NCBI GenBank assembly: GCA_024642625.1
Contig: JAHEAU010000008.1
Coordinates: 1-37,004 of the forward strand
Source of the DNA: Lewinellaceae bacterium
Lineage (GTDB): Bacteria > Bacteroidota > Bacteroidia > Chitinophagales > Saprospiraceae
Reading direction: 5' to 3'
DNA length: 37,004 nt
Shown here: piece after piece, positions 25,692 to 33,087 of the stretch
Layout of the letters: each line of letters opens with the position of its first letter
Position numbering within the stretch: the first letter of the stretch is position 1
Program-made: the position numbers and the translations under genes
The notes under the pieces: generated by a model
Database searches by the model: none
Told to the model about the DNA's origin: nothing
Seen by the model: the letters and a program-made list of their open reading frames with translations, nothing else

Positions 25692-26276
25692 ATGAATCGT
25701 ATACTATTGGGATTAAATATCATTCTCTTATTTGCTGTTGGCTATTTGTTTCTGGATAAATTCAGTTCACCTGGTAACGAACAAGCAGATGGACCTACTG
25801 CTCTGCCAGTTGACAATGTTTTGAATATCGTGTATGTGAATACTGACTCGCTCCTCAACCAATACACATTATTCAGAGATCAACAAAAAGCAATTAGTGC
25901 CCGTGAAGAATCAGCAGATGCCAAACTGAAAGGACAGGCTCGCTCACTCGAACGGGAGATCATGATGTTGAATGAAAAAGCAAGTAAAGGGACAATGACA
26001 CCCAAGGATTTGCAAGCAGAAGAGCAACGGTTAACGATGAAGCAACAACAGTTAATGGCAGATCAGGAAAGTATCACGAAAGAGCTTATGGCTCAATCAA
26101 GCCGGATTAATGATGAGTTGCAAAAGGAAATCACGTCAACCTTGCGAGTCATCCAGGCACAATACAATTATGATTACGTATTGAGTTATGGAGGAGGTTC
26201 TCCCGTACTGGCAGTCAACGACAGTTTTGATATCACCAAAGAAGTGTTAACACGCTTAAACAAACCCAAACAGTAA
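25692..26276 (+). CDS. OmpH/Skp family periplasmic chaperone-like protein
   Basis: A 194-residue envelope protein. The start MNRILLGLNIILLFAVGYLF gives an uncleaved-looking signal anchor (about 4-20). A linker leads into the family opening NIVYVNTDSLLNQYTLF near residue 47. A long charged coiled coil follows (about 63-150; FRDQQKAISAREESADAKLKG, EEQRLTMKQQQLMADQES). It ends with the conserved beta segment YDYVLSYGGGSPVLAVNDSFDITKEVLTRLN. Skp/OmpH proteins form trimeric jellyfish-like chaperones that carry unfolded outer-membrane proteins. An N-terminal anchor instead of a cleaved signal would tether this copy to the inner membrane, which is inferred. A terminator lies about 90 nt downstream. 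Confidence 0.88.
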   Translation: MNRILLGLNIILLFAVGYLFLDKFSSPGNEQADGPTALPVDNVLNIVYVNTDSLLNQYTLFRDQQKAISAREESADAKLKGQARSLEREIMMLNEKASKGTMTPKDLQAEEQRLTMKQQQLMADQESITKELMAQSSRINDELQKEITSTLRVIQAQYNYDYVLSYGGGSPVLAVNDSFDITKEVLTRLNKPKQ

Positions 26277-26362
26277 CCAGAAAATCTGACGATGCTGAAT
26301 TGGGTTGATAATCATTCAGTCAAATTGTGATCCGTTGGAAATTGATGTTTTTGTAAACAATA

Positions 26363-26398
26363 AAAGGCTGCCGAGAATCTCGGCAGCCTTTCTTTTTT
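26363..26398 (+). terminator. Bidirectional terminator between ompH-like and AT-hook genes
   Basis: Arms AAAGGCTGCCGAGA (26363-26376) and TCTCGGCAGCCTTT (26378-26391), followed by CTTTTTT on the plus strand and TTATTGTTT on the minus strand. It serves the convergent genes ending at 26276 and 26425. Confidence 0.88.
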
Positions 26399-26424
26399 CA
26401 AGCTGAGAGCTGAGAAGAAAGAAG

Positions 26425-27033
26425 TTAAGCCTTCTTCGTCCGACGTGTTGCCGTCTTTTTTGCAGCACCAGCAGTTTTTGCTTTTGCTGGACGACCACGA
26501 CGCTTTGCTGGAGCCTTAGGTGCAGCAGATGTTGTTGCAGAAGCAGTTGTTGCAGCAGCAGCAGTCTTTGCTTTCGCTGGACGACCACGACGCTTTGCTG
26601 GAGCTTTCTTAACAGCCGAGGTAGCAGCAGTTTTTGCTTTCGCTGGACGACCGCGACGCTTTGGTGCAGCCTTTGGTGCATCAGTAGTTGTCGCAGCAGC
26701 AGTTGCAGAAGCAGCTTTCGCTTTCGCTGGACGACCACGACGTTTTGCTGGAGCAGCTTTTGCTTTTGCCTTTGCAGTCTTGGCCTTTGCCCTTTCTTTG
26801 GCTAATGCAGCTTTTGCCCTATCCTTTTCCTTTTTTGCAGCAGTGCGAGCTTTGGCTTTTTCGGAAGCTATACGTTCCTTTTTCTCTTTGGCCAATGCTG
26901 CACGAAGTTGCTTTTCCAAATCAGTCACCATTTTGCCAGTGGTGTTGGCTTGGAAAGCCAATTTCTTTAGCTCAGACTGATACGATTCTAATAGTGCTTG
27001 TAATTCTTGTGTGCTCAAACGAGTGGTTGCCAT
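26425..27033 (-). CDS. AT-hook, histone H1-like DNA-binding protein
   Basis: A 202-residue very basic protein. Residues 1-48 form a helical, possibly coiled-coil head (LSTQELQALLESYQSELKKLAFQ). Residues 49-95 are a Lys/Ala/Glu-rich helix (AKEKKERIASEKAKARTAAK). The C-terminal half holds four AT-hook motifs, KRRGRPAKAK, with RGRP starting at residues 99, 127, 149 and 179, separated by Ala/Thr/Ser-rich spacers; the tail is TRRTKKA. AT-hooks bind the minor groove of AT-rich DNA, and Lys/Ala-rich tails resemble histone H1 and bacterial Hc1 or AlgP-type proteins. I infer a nucleoid-associated protein that may bundle or silence AT-rich DNA. The repeats are near identical at DNA level, so copy number may vary between strains. 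A TATATTTG box lies 26 nt upstream. Confidence 0.85.
   Translation of the reverse strand: MATTRLSTQELQALLESYQSELKKLAFQANTTGKMVTDLEKQLRAALAKEKKERIASEKAKARTAAKKEKDRAKAALAKERAKAKTAKAKAKAAPAKRRGRPAKAKAASATAAATTTDAPKAAPKRRGRPAKAKTAATSAVKKAPAKRRGRPAKAKTAAAATTASATTSAAPKAPAKRRGRPAKAKTAGAAKKTATRRTKKA
26488..26745 (-). repeat. Four near-identical AT-hook coding repeats
   Basis: The DNA encoding (K)RRGRPAKAK recurs four times within the histone-like gene, with spacings of 28, 22 and 30 codons and almost the same bases each time. This is a substrate for slippage or recombination that would change hook number in frame. Confidence 0.8.
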
Positions 27034-27059
27034 TGTTCCTGTTTTTATGTAAATTTTTG

Positions 27060-27067
27060 CAAATATA
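27060..27067 (-). promoter_or_regulatory. Putative -7 promoter box of the AT-hook gene
   Basis: On the minus strand TATATTTG (27067-27060), an exact TAnnTTTG match, 26 nt before the ATG at 27033. No TTTG at the -33 position. Confidence 0.5.
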
Positions 27068-27163
27068 AGGAAGTTAAACTTCAGTAAAACGAAATTTGTT
27101 CCAATTGTTTTATAGAAAAGAAGATTTCAATCATCTTTTTTCATTAATCGACTAAAAATGTGA

Positions 27164-28540
27164 TCAAGTTATCGATTGCAACAGGTCTGGAGAAGTTTTC
27201 TTTCGAGCAAAAGGTTTAGAAGCTGTACAAATCAGATCCTCGTTCATTGAAACCAATTCCACGTCCAACAATTCGTTCACATTAACTGCATGATCCGGGA
27301 GCCTGAATTGAATATAGTTATCAGTATAGCCTCCGAGATAACCAGGTTGTTTGTCTTGTTCCAACAATCCTGGACGAGTCTGTCCGATATGTTCATTATA
27401 AAAAGCGGCTTTCTTCTTTTCAGATAAAAAGCGCAAGATGGCATTTCGCTCCTTTCTCAACGGCATGGGTACGGTGCCCTCAATATCTATAGCTGGTGTG
27501 TTTGGCCGTTCTGAATATGTGAATACGTGCAAATAACTAACTGGCAACTCTTCAAGAAAACGCACGGTATCTCTAAAATCGACATCGGATTCGCCGGGGA
27601 AACCAACAATCACATCTACACCAATACATGCATGGGGCATAAGCGATTTGATCCAATGCACGCGTTCAGTGTACAATTCGCGTGTATATCTTCGACGCAT
27701 TGCACGCAATTGGTTATTATTCCCTGATTGCAATGGCATATGTAAGTGAGGCATAAACCGTTCCGAACCGGCAATAAACTCTAAAATTTCATGTGTACAC
27801 AGATTTGGCTCAATCGATGATATCCGAAAACGCGGAATATCCTGAACCTTGTCCAATGCCTTTATCAGATCAATAAACAAGGCTTCTTTTTTGGGTCGCT
27901 GACCTTCAATAACAGCGGTCCCATTTCCAAAATCACCGATGTTTACACCTGTCAGGACGATTTCCTTTACGCCGGATTCAGCCAATGTTTGTGCATTGCG
28001 CACAATGTGATCAACTTTATCGCTGCGACTTGCCCCACGAGCAAGGGGAATTGTGCAAAATGTACACTTATAGTCACACCCATCCTGGACCTTGAGAAAG
28101 GAACGCGTACGATCTCCAAATGAAAAAGATGATGTAAAAGTATTTGCCTCCTGAATTTCTCCGGCATGTATACGGACTCCAGCTTCACCAAGAAGAAATG
28201 GTTCCAGGTATTCCAGGATTCGAAACTTTTCAGCTGCTCCCAATACCAGATCGACTCCAGGAATATTGGCAATCTCTTGCGGTTTCAACTGTGCATAACA
28301 TCCCGTTACAACAACCCTCGCTTGAGCATTACGGCGCAAAGCCTGTCGAACAATTTGTCTGCACTTTTGATCTGCAAAATCAGTTACTGAACAGGTGTTG
28401 ATGACATAAATATCGGCTGATGATGTAAAATCACTTATATGATAGCCCTCCTTTTCAAAGAGCCGACTCAACGTTGAGGTCTCTGAATAATTGAGTTTAC
28501 AACCCAACGTATGAAATGCAACAGTACGAGGTGTGGCCAT
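27164..28540 (-). CDS. mtaB: tRNA t6A37 methylthiotransferase MtaB
   Basis: A radical-SAM enzyme that turns t6A at position 37 of ANN-decoding tRNAs into ms2t6A. It has 458 residues from the ATG at 28540. The N-terminal methylthiotransferase domain carries the auxiliary-cluster cysteines Cys14 (HTLGCKLNYSE), Cys50 (INTCSVTDFA) and Cys81 (VVTGCYAQ). The radical-SAM motif Cys155-x3-Cys159-x2-Cys162 is in CDYKCTFCTIP. A C-terminal TRAM-like segment (about 385-440) should help tRNA binding. HTLGCKLN and the CDYKCTFCTIP context fit MtaB better than MiaB or RimO. A full promoter (TTTG-N20-TATTTTTG) lies just upstream, so the longer frame to 28570 is not used. Confidence 0.94.
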   Translation of the reverse strand: MATPRTVAFHTLGCKLNYSETSTLSRLFEKEGYHISDFTSSADIYVINTCSVTDFADQKCRQIVRQALRRNAQARVVVTGCYAQLKPQEIANIPGVDLVLGAAEKFRILEYLEPFLLGEAGVRIHAGEIQEANTFTSSFSFGDRTRSFLKVQDGCDYKCTFCTIPLARGASRSDKVDHIVRNAQTLAESGVKEIVLTGVNIGDFGNGTAVIEGQRPKKEALFIDLIKALDKVQDIPRFRISSIEPNLCTHEILEFIAGSERFMPHLHMPLQSGNNNQLRAMRRRYTRELYTERVHWIKSLMPHACIGVDVIVGFPGESDVDFRDTVRFLEELPVSYLHVFTYSERPNTPAIDIEGTVPMPLRKERNAILRFLSEKKKAAFYNEHIGQTRPGLLEQDKQPGYLGGYTDNYIQFRLPDHAVNVNELLDVELVSMNEDLICTASKPFARKKTSPDLLQSIT

Positions 28541-28546
28541 AGCCAG

Positions 28547-28578
28547 CAAAAATACGGGTTTTAAATACAACGGTCAAA
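28547..28578 (-). promoter_or_regulatory. Full Bacteroidota-type promoter of mtaB
   Basis: On the minus strand TTTG (28578-28575), exactly 20 nt, TATTTTTG (28554-28547), then 6 nt to the ATG. Both boxes match the consensus perfectly. The TTTG sits in the T-run of the upstream gene's terminator. Confidence 0.7.
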
Positions 28579-28606
28579 AAAGGCCCCGGCGGACACCGGA
28601 GCCTTT
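28576..28606 (-). terminator. Terminator of the PepSY-like lipoprotein gene
   Basis: On the minus strand the arm AAAGGCTCCGG (28606-28596), a 6-nt loop, then CCGGGGCCTTT (28589-28579) with one U-G wobble, followed by more T (to 28576). The same pair is a mismatch on the plus strand, so the element is oriented for the minus strand. Confidence 0.85.
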
Positions 28607-28633
28607 GATTGACTCAGAAAACATTGACAACCA

Positions 28634-29365
28634 TTATGGCCTCGTGAACAAGAAGTTTCCGTCTATATCAAACACGATCACTCGCCGTCCATCGACAGTC
28701 AACACACCTACAACGATGAACTTATCTTGCTTGCGACAAGCCACCTTGACTTCAGCATCGGGATAGTTGATGCTGATGTAATCAGAAATCATATTGGGCA
28801 ATTCACCGATCTCGATCAATTTGCAAAAAGAGGGACAATGGTGGAATCCTGCAGTCTCCTTCAGAAATTCGCCATTCAGATTAAATACCAGTATGACTTT
28901 CGAATCAAGTAATACCAGAAGTACATCATTTTTTTCCTTCGCACCCTTGATTTGAGCATCCGGGTAGTTCAATGTGATATAGTCGAGAACAGTAGTTGAC
29001 AAGTCTTCTACTTTTACCCATGATCCTTTTCCACCACAGGGCCCAAATTTGTCTCTCAAAAAAAATCGGCGGGTTGGATTCAGTCGTCGACCGGCCTCAG
29101 TAAAGTAAATAGTCTCCTCATCACCCATGACCAGTTCGTATCCGGAATTACTAACATAAGCCACCTCTTCAACATAAGAGTCGAAATTGTAAAGCGCTAA
29201 CTCTTCCTGAATCTGTTTTGGGAGCAATGTCGTATTCATCAATTCCTTGGCAGTCGAGGTAGCAATCTCCTCCACCAGTATATTGTCATCAACAATGGCG
29301 TCCTTATTGCAGGAAATCGCAGTAATCAACAAAAAACAACTAAGAAAAAACAGCATCTTTTTCAT
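28634..29365 (-). CDS. Lipoprotein with two PepSY-like repeats
   Basis: A 243-residue lipoprotein from the ATG at 29365: MKKMLFFLSCFLLITAISC ends in a lipobox with Cys19, followed by NKD. The C-terminal half holds two similar units: LSTTVLDYITLNYPDAQI, then LVLLDSKVILVFNLNGEFL; and LPNMISDYISINYPDAEV, then VGVLTVDGRRVIVFDIDGNFL. This opening helix with Y(I/P)-type NYPDA and the closing FxxxGxFL strand match the PepSY-like (DUF2874) domain found in Bacteroidota periplasmic proteins. Function is not established; PepSY-type domains are often inhibitory or ligand-binding. The middle contains GPCGGKGSW and a HHCPSFC pair, so a disulphide is possible. It is transcribed alone and has its own terminator. 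Confidence 0.82.
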   Translation of the reverse strand: MKKMLFFLSCFLLITAISCNKDAIVDDNILVEEIATSTAKELMNTTLLPKQIQEELALYNFDSYVEEVAYVSNSGYELVMGDEETIYFTEAGRRLNPTRRFFLRDKFGPCGGKGSWVKVEDLSTTVLDYITLNYPDAQIKGAKEKNDVLLVLLDSKVILVFNLNGEFLKETAGFHHCPSFCKLIEIGELPNMISDYISINYPDAEVKVACRKQDKFIVVGVLTVDGRRVIVFDIDGNFLFTRP

Positions 29366-29780
29366 GGTAAATGTTTTTAGGTTCTTTCTATGTATGGTGT
29401 CCGGTTCATTAAAATGGTTGCCCATCAAGTCAATTTAAGAAATATTTAAGAACAGGCATTTTTCTTTTTTAGGGAATTTTATTGACTTATTTACGCAAAC
29501 GATTTACCCTTCATTGAGTAGTGTTCTCTTTGAATCAAAAATGGTATTACACTTTAAATCCATACAGAACGAATGACCATTCATTCTTGAAGATCGATAT
29601 CAGCAACCCGGATCTAAAACTCATCATGCGCATTGAAAGCATCCAAAAAACAGCATCACCTTTCTCGAAGACGCTGATTACCCAAGAAGATCCGGAGAGT
29701 TAAAAGAATCATTGGAGCATTGGCTATACATCAGCCATGCAATGCAGGAATTCAGGATCAATTTAGATCACTGTAATCAT
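29366..29780. other. Intergenic region, no convincing gene
   Basis: The spacer has one 60-codon plus-strand frame (29521-29703, GTG start) with no promoter box, no recognisable domain and no signal peptide. I do not call it. No hairpin with a T-run was seen for the minus gene ending at its left or the one ending at 29781. Confidence 0.55.
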
Positions 29781-31289
29781 TTAGAATGTGCGACGCAAGG
29801 CCACTTGAATGCCTGATCCAGATGTAAATGTTGACATATTCGGACGATCGACAACGGATTGCAGTGATTGCCAGTATTCATATCCGCAACTGATGCCCCA
29901 GGCATCTGATAACTTATAACCAGCATAAATACCGCCCTGCAGATCCCATAATGTGGGTCGGACATGCTTCAATTGATTGACAGACGCCGACTCCCGAATC
30001 TTGATTTTACCTTTTGATTCCGTCACTTGAGTCACCTGTGACTTGCTCCCTATATATATTTGCAGACCTGTTCCGCCTCGAATCTCGGCAAACCACCGAC
30101 GCCACTCATATTGGTATCCCAGATAAAAAGGAATTCGAATGTAATTCAATGAATGATCGACTGTCATTTTGAAAATAACCGGATCGCCTTCTTGATAATT
30201 AGTGGGCAAACTGTTTTCTTCAATATCCACTCGCAACGTTGTTGACGCGGTACCAAAACCACTATTGATCACCACGGGTATGTTTTGCTGAAATAGATCA
30301 CTTCCCACCTGAGTAGCATTCTTTTTCGTGTAGATCCACTTCTTTTCTTTATCAACCAGCTCATGAAACTCTTGATATTCAATTCCACTTCCGGCAAATA
30401 ATCCAGAATGGTGTTGAAATTCGTATCCTGCACCAAATCGAAATTGTGTGTTTTTATGCCCGAATTCAGGGTCAAAAATATTGACTGGCGACTTTCGTTC
30501 AATTCGTCGATTCGCATAAATGCCTTGGCCATAAATCAATATTCGATGTTGTGATTTGTTCAAGATATTTACTTGATCAGAACCTGAAGCTAAAGACGGA
30601 TTTAACCTTTCAATGATTGGCAATCTAATCTGATCCAGACAGGCCACCTCCTCGAATTTTCGAGGTATTTGAGGAGAAACCCAAGTCGGTGCCAAAGGAA
30701 TCGACAATGATTGATCCGCTCGTAATTCTGAGTTCTCCTGGCCGTTAATTTCTACTGGTTTCCGTTGATTTTTTAAAACTTCTGGAACAATCAAATTCAA
30801 CTCATCGGGAAATGAAATAGCATTCAATGTATTTTCAGCATCCTGGTGGATGGCATTTTCAGATGGTGTATGAGTCGTTTCCGTTTGATTTGTCAGTGGC
30901 ATTATACCCTCAGGCTTGACTGGAGTATGGTCTTGCGGATTGATTATTTCTACTGAAACAGATCCTTCTTCTTCCGATAATAGAATTGGATTTGGATTTC
31001 CTAGATGTTCAGTTGACAGGTTTTTTGGAGTATTCGCTTCACGAACCGCTTGAGAAACCAGGTCAGTCCCATTCGGGGTCAAAAAAAAGGCCAAAAGAAG
31101 CAGTGTAAGTCCACCACCAAACCACCACCAAAATCCACCACGTTTCTTCCGTTCAGGCAATGCAGCTTCTATACCTGCCCAGACCTGATCGCCAGGTTCG
31201 GCCCAAACATGGTCACCCTCTCCCAGTGGGCTCTGAAGAATTTGACGGATCTCGTTATCCCTTTTGTTCATATCGTCCAGATTCTCCAT
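29781..31289 (-). CDS. Single-TM protein with C-terminal outer-membrane-barrel domain, sigma-factor partner
   Basis: A 502-residue protein. The N-terminus (1-48) is hydrophilic and ends GDQVWAGIEAALPERKKR, a motif common in Bacteroidota anti-sigma-like proteins. One transmembrane helix follows at about 51-71 (GGFWWWFGGGLTLLLLAFFL). A long low-complexity linker of about 170-190 residues leads to a beta-barrel-like domain from about 245 (RILIYGQGIYANRRIERKSP, FRFGAGYEFQHHSGLFAGSG, GISCGYEYWQSLQS), ending VALRRTF with a terminal Phe. Its ATG shares a base with the sigma-factor stop (TAATG), so the two are translationally coupled. I infer an anti-sigma or envelope-sensing protein joining inner-membrane and outer-membrane parts. 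It has no cleavable signal peptide, which is odd for a barrel protein. Confidence 0.82.
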   Translation of the reverse strand: MENLDDMNKRDNEIRQILQSPLGEGDHVWAEPGDQVWAGIEAALPERKKRGGFWWWFGGGLTLLLLAFFLTPNGTDLVSQAVREANTPKNLSTEHLGNPNPILLSEEEGSVSVEIINPQDHTPVKPEGIMPLTNQTETTHTPSENAIHQDAENTLNAISFPDELNLIVPEVLKNQRKPVEINGQENSELRADQSLSIPLAPTWVSPQIPRKFEEVACLDQIRLPIIERLNPSLASGSDQVNILNKSQHRILIYGQGIYANRRIERKSPVNIFDPEFGHKNTQFRFGAGYEFQHHSGLFAGSGIEYQEFHELVDKEKKWIYTKKNATQVGSDLFQQNIPVVINSGFGTASTTLRVDIEENSLPTNYQEGDPVIFKMTVDHSLNYIRIPFYLGYQYEWRRWFAEIRGGTGLQIYIGSKSQVTQVTESKGKIKIRESASVNQLKHVRPTLWDLQGGIYAGYKLSDAWGISCGYEYWQSLQSVVDRPNMSTFTSGSGIQVALRRTF

Positions 31290-31897
31290 TAGCTACTCAC
31301 TTTACTGACATGATCGGGTACGCGTGCCTGCATCCAATGCCGGGCTTTGAACAACTGTGTCTTTGACGTACTGGTAGAAATTCCCAGCATATCAGCAATT
31401 TCCTCATGACTATATCCATCCACGATATAAAGGTTGAACACAGTACGATAGCCAGGAGGCATTTGCTGGATCAAACAAGTAAGACGCTCCGCATCCAATT
31501 GCGCTGTTATCAAAGTTGAATGCCCATTCTCTGACAAGGTTGGGATACCATCCAGGTCGACGAATGCCATTTTCCTTTTACGTAATTGTTGTAACGAAGC
31601 TCTGACCATAACCATTCGAATCCAACCACCCAGAGGACCATCCCCCCGGAATTGTTGGAGGTCTTTATAGACCGTAATAAACCCTTCCTGCAGGTAATCT
31701 TCAGCATCTTCCCGATTGGCCGCATAACGCAAACAGACCCGAAACATATCCGATCTGAAACGCTCATAGAGCGCTCGTTGAGCTGCACGTTCTCCCTGGA
31801 GACATGCTTCGATCAGGTGTTGGTCTTGGTCCTGCACAGAAGCTGGTTCATCTAATAAGGTACGGATCAACCCGAAAAGGTTGCCTGATGATAGCAT
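31289..31897 (-). CDS. ECF-family RNA polymerase sigma factor
   Basis: A 202-residue alternative sigma factor. Region 2 reads DQHLIEACLQGERAAQRALY, then YAANREDAEDYLQEGFITVYKDL, the usual -10-binding helix of ECF sigmas. Region 4 at the C-terminus holds LIQQMPPGYRTVFNLY and the helix-turn-helix GYSHEEIADMLGISTSTSKTQ, where the SxST-type recognition helix contacts the -35 box. It has a 25-residue N-terminal extension (MLSSGNLFGLIRTLLDEP) before the core. The stop overlaps the start of the downstream membrane-barrel protein, which is a likely anti-sigma. Target genes are unknown. No TAnnTTTG box is seen upstream; it may read its own promoter. Confidence 0.93.
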   Translation of the reverse strand: MLSSGNLFGLIRTLLDEPASVQDQDQHLIEACLQGERAAQRALYERFRSDMFRVCLRYAANREDAEDYLQEGFITVYKDLQQFRGDGPLGGWIRMVMVRASLQQLRKRKMAFVDLDGIPTLSENGHSTLITAQLDAERLTCLIQQMPPGYRTVFNLYIVDGYSHEEIADMLGISTSTSKTQLFKARHWMQARVPDHVSKVSS

Positions 31898-32010
31898 TTT
31901 TTAGATGAGGTTCAACACGGATGGTTTAATCCATCTACTGGATGATCCTTTCTCTAAAGTTAATTGGTTCTGCCGGGGATGCAAGGAAATGGATGGTATT
32001 GGGCTTCTTG

Positions 32011-32052
32011 GGAATTCGGAAGACCGAGGACCGGGGACCGAAGACAAGGGGC
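32011..32052 (+). repeat. Heptamer array 1
   Basis: Six consecutive 7-nt words from 32011: GGAATTC, GGAAGAC, CGAGGAC, CGGGGAC, CGAAGAC, AAGGGGC. The period is exactly 7; the shared core is GGAC/GAC. Confidence 0.75.
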
Positions 32053-32106
32053 TGGATCAACTTGGAATGTTGCGTTATTTCTTGATTGGGTTATTTCGAG
32101 AGATGA

Positions 32107-32196
32107 GGAAGTCGGAAGTTGGAAGTCGAAAGACTGAGGACCGGGGACCGAGGACCGGATTAACCAGGAACTTGGAACGCAGGAACCAGGAATCCA
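32107..32196 (+). repeat. Heptamer array 2
   Basis: From 32107: GGAAGTC, GGAAGTT, GGAAGTC, GAAAGAC, TGAGGAC, CGGGGAC, CGAGGAC, in exact 7-nt steps, then a GGAACTT / GGAACGCA / GGAACCA / GGAATCC tail with one 8-mer. It repeats the GGACCGGGGACCGA core of array 1. Confidence 0.75.
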
Positions 32197-32228
32197 CCTT
32201 TTTCTATAAAAAACACCGATGTTTGACC

Positions 32229-32771
32229 ATGGCCTCAGCATTCACTCATGCATTCTCTGCCCTGGCATTGGGATCTGTACTTCAATCCGGAAAACTCCAC
32301 AAGGGACTTATTCTCACCGGGATGATTTCTGCAGCCATGCCCGATCTCGATGTGGTCGCCTTTTGGCTGGATATACCCTACGAACATCCTCTGGGTCATC
32401 GGGGATTCACACACTCCATTTTATTTGCAGCATTATGGGCCTTGGGAATAGGCTATTTCTTCTGGCGAAAAACGGATAGCGAGCATCGAATCCGTTTGCG
32501 TGTCTGGTTTTATCTCTTCCTCTGCACAGCCTCACATGGTGTCCTCGATGCCATGACCACCGGAGGCAGAGGTGTCGGCTTTTTTATCCCCATGGATAAT
32601 GAACGATATTTCCTCCCATGGCGATTTATCAAAGTCAGCCCCATTCGGGCATCCGCCTTTTTCTCGGATTATGGGATGAAGGTGATGGCCAATGAGTTTG
32701 TTACCGTCTGGCTGCCATGCATGATCCTGATGATTCTAGCTTGGATTTTCAGACAAGTACGGAAGCAATAA
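32229..32771 (+). CDS. YdjM-like inner-membrane metal-dependent hydrolase family protein
   Basis: A 180-residue membrane protein from the ATG at 32229. It shows the family's conserved His/Asp motifs: THAFSALALGSVLQ with an early His, AAMPDLDVVAFW, HPLGHRGFTHSILFA and SHGVLDAMTTGGRGVGFF. Four hydrophobic segments are visible, the last near the C-terminus (FVTVWLPCMILMILAWIF). Members (E. coli YdjM type) are described as membrane-bound metal-dependent hydrolases; the substrate is unknown. The longer frame from 31905 adds 108 residues made of translated repeat words and is not used. Confidence 0.88.
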   Translation: MASAFTHAFSALALGSVLQSGKLHKGLILTGMISAAMPDLDVVAFWLDIPYEHPLGHRGFTHSILFAALWALGIGYFFWRKTDSEHRIRLRVWFYLFLCTASHGVLDAMTTGGRGVGFFIPMDNERYFLPWRFIKVSPIRASAFFSDYGMKVMANEFVTVWLPCMILMILAWIFRQVRKQ

Positions 32772-32958
32772 ACGGCAAAGGCGCAAAACGAAAAGTTGGA
32801 TATCGATTCTGCTTTACTCTGTGGTAGATAGCGCGATCGTTTATTCGTTTATGGGTGTATTCGTTGATCCCTGACACGGATTCAACTCATTCCTTGGTTA
32901 CCTGGATATCATTCTTTCCTGGTGAAATATTGGGCAGGAGTGATAACCTCACCCCCCG

Positions 32959-32979
32959 CCCTCTCCCTTAGGGAGAGGG
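32959..32979. repeat. CCCTCTCCC hairpin, REP-like
   Basis: CCCTCTCCC (32959-32967), TTA, GGGAGAGGG (32971-32979). The flank CTCACCCCCCG before it recalls the interspersed palindromes beginning CCTCACCCC that occur in many bacterial genomes. Confidence 0.65.
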
Positions 32980-33032
32980 AGCTAGATGTGTATCAGGACT
33001 GGATTGTCAACTAAATTCAGGCAAGGTCAAAC

Positions 33033-33081
<49 letters not shown>

Positions 33082-33087
33082 CTTGGA

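Larger units (their letters stand above)
31898..32228. other. Divergent intergenic region with heptamer repeats
   Basis: The gap separates the sigma factor (minus) from the YdjM-like gene (plus). It has two arrays of 7-nt G/A-rich words (32011-32052 and 32107-32196) and no coding signal. The 108-codon extension that would read through it is repeat-derived. Confidence 0.7.

Noticed and set aside
26316-26738. 140-codon Gln/Leu/Arg-rich frame opposite or beside the AT-hook gene
   Set aside because: Same-strand shadow frame of the repeat-rich histone-like gene; Gln/Leu content is a product of shifted Ala/Lys codons, and it runs across the terminator.
29521-29703. 60-codon plus-strand frame in the gap before the lipoprotein
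   Set aside because: GTG start, no promoter box, no domain or signal peptide, biased but unremarkable composition. Likely chance.
31905-32228. 108-residue N-terminal extension of the YdjM-like protein
   Set aside because: The extension is translated heptamer repeat DNA; the conserved protein begins at the ATG at 32229.
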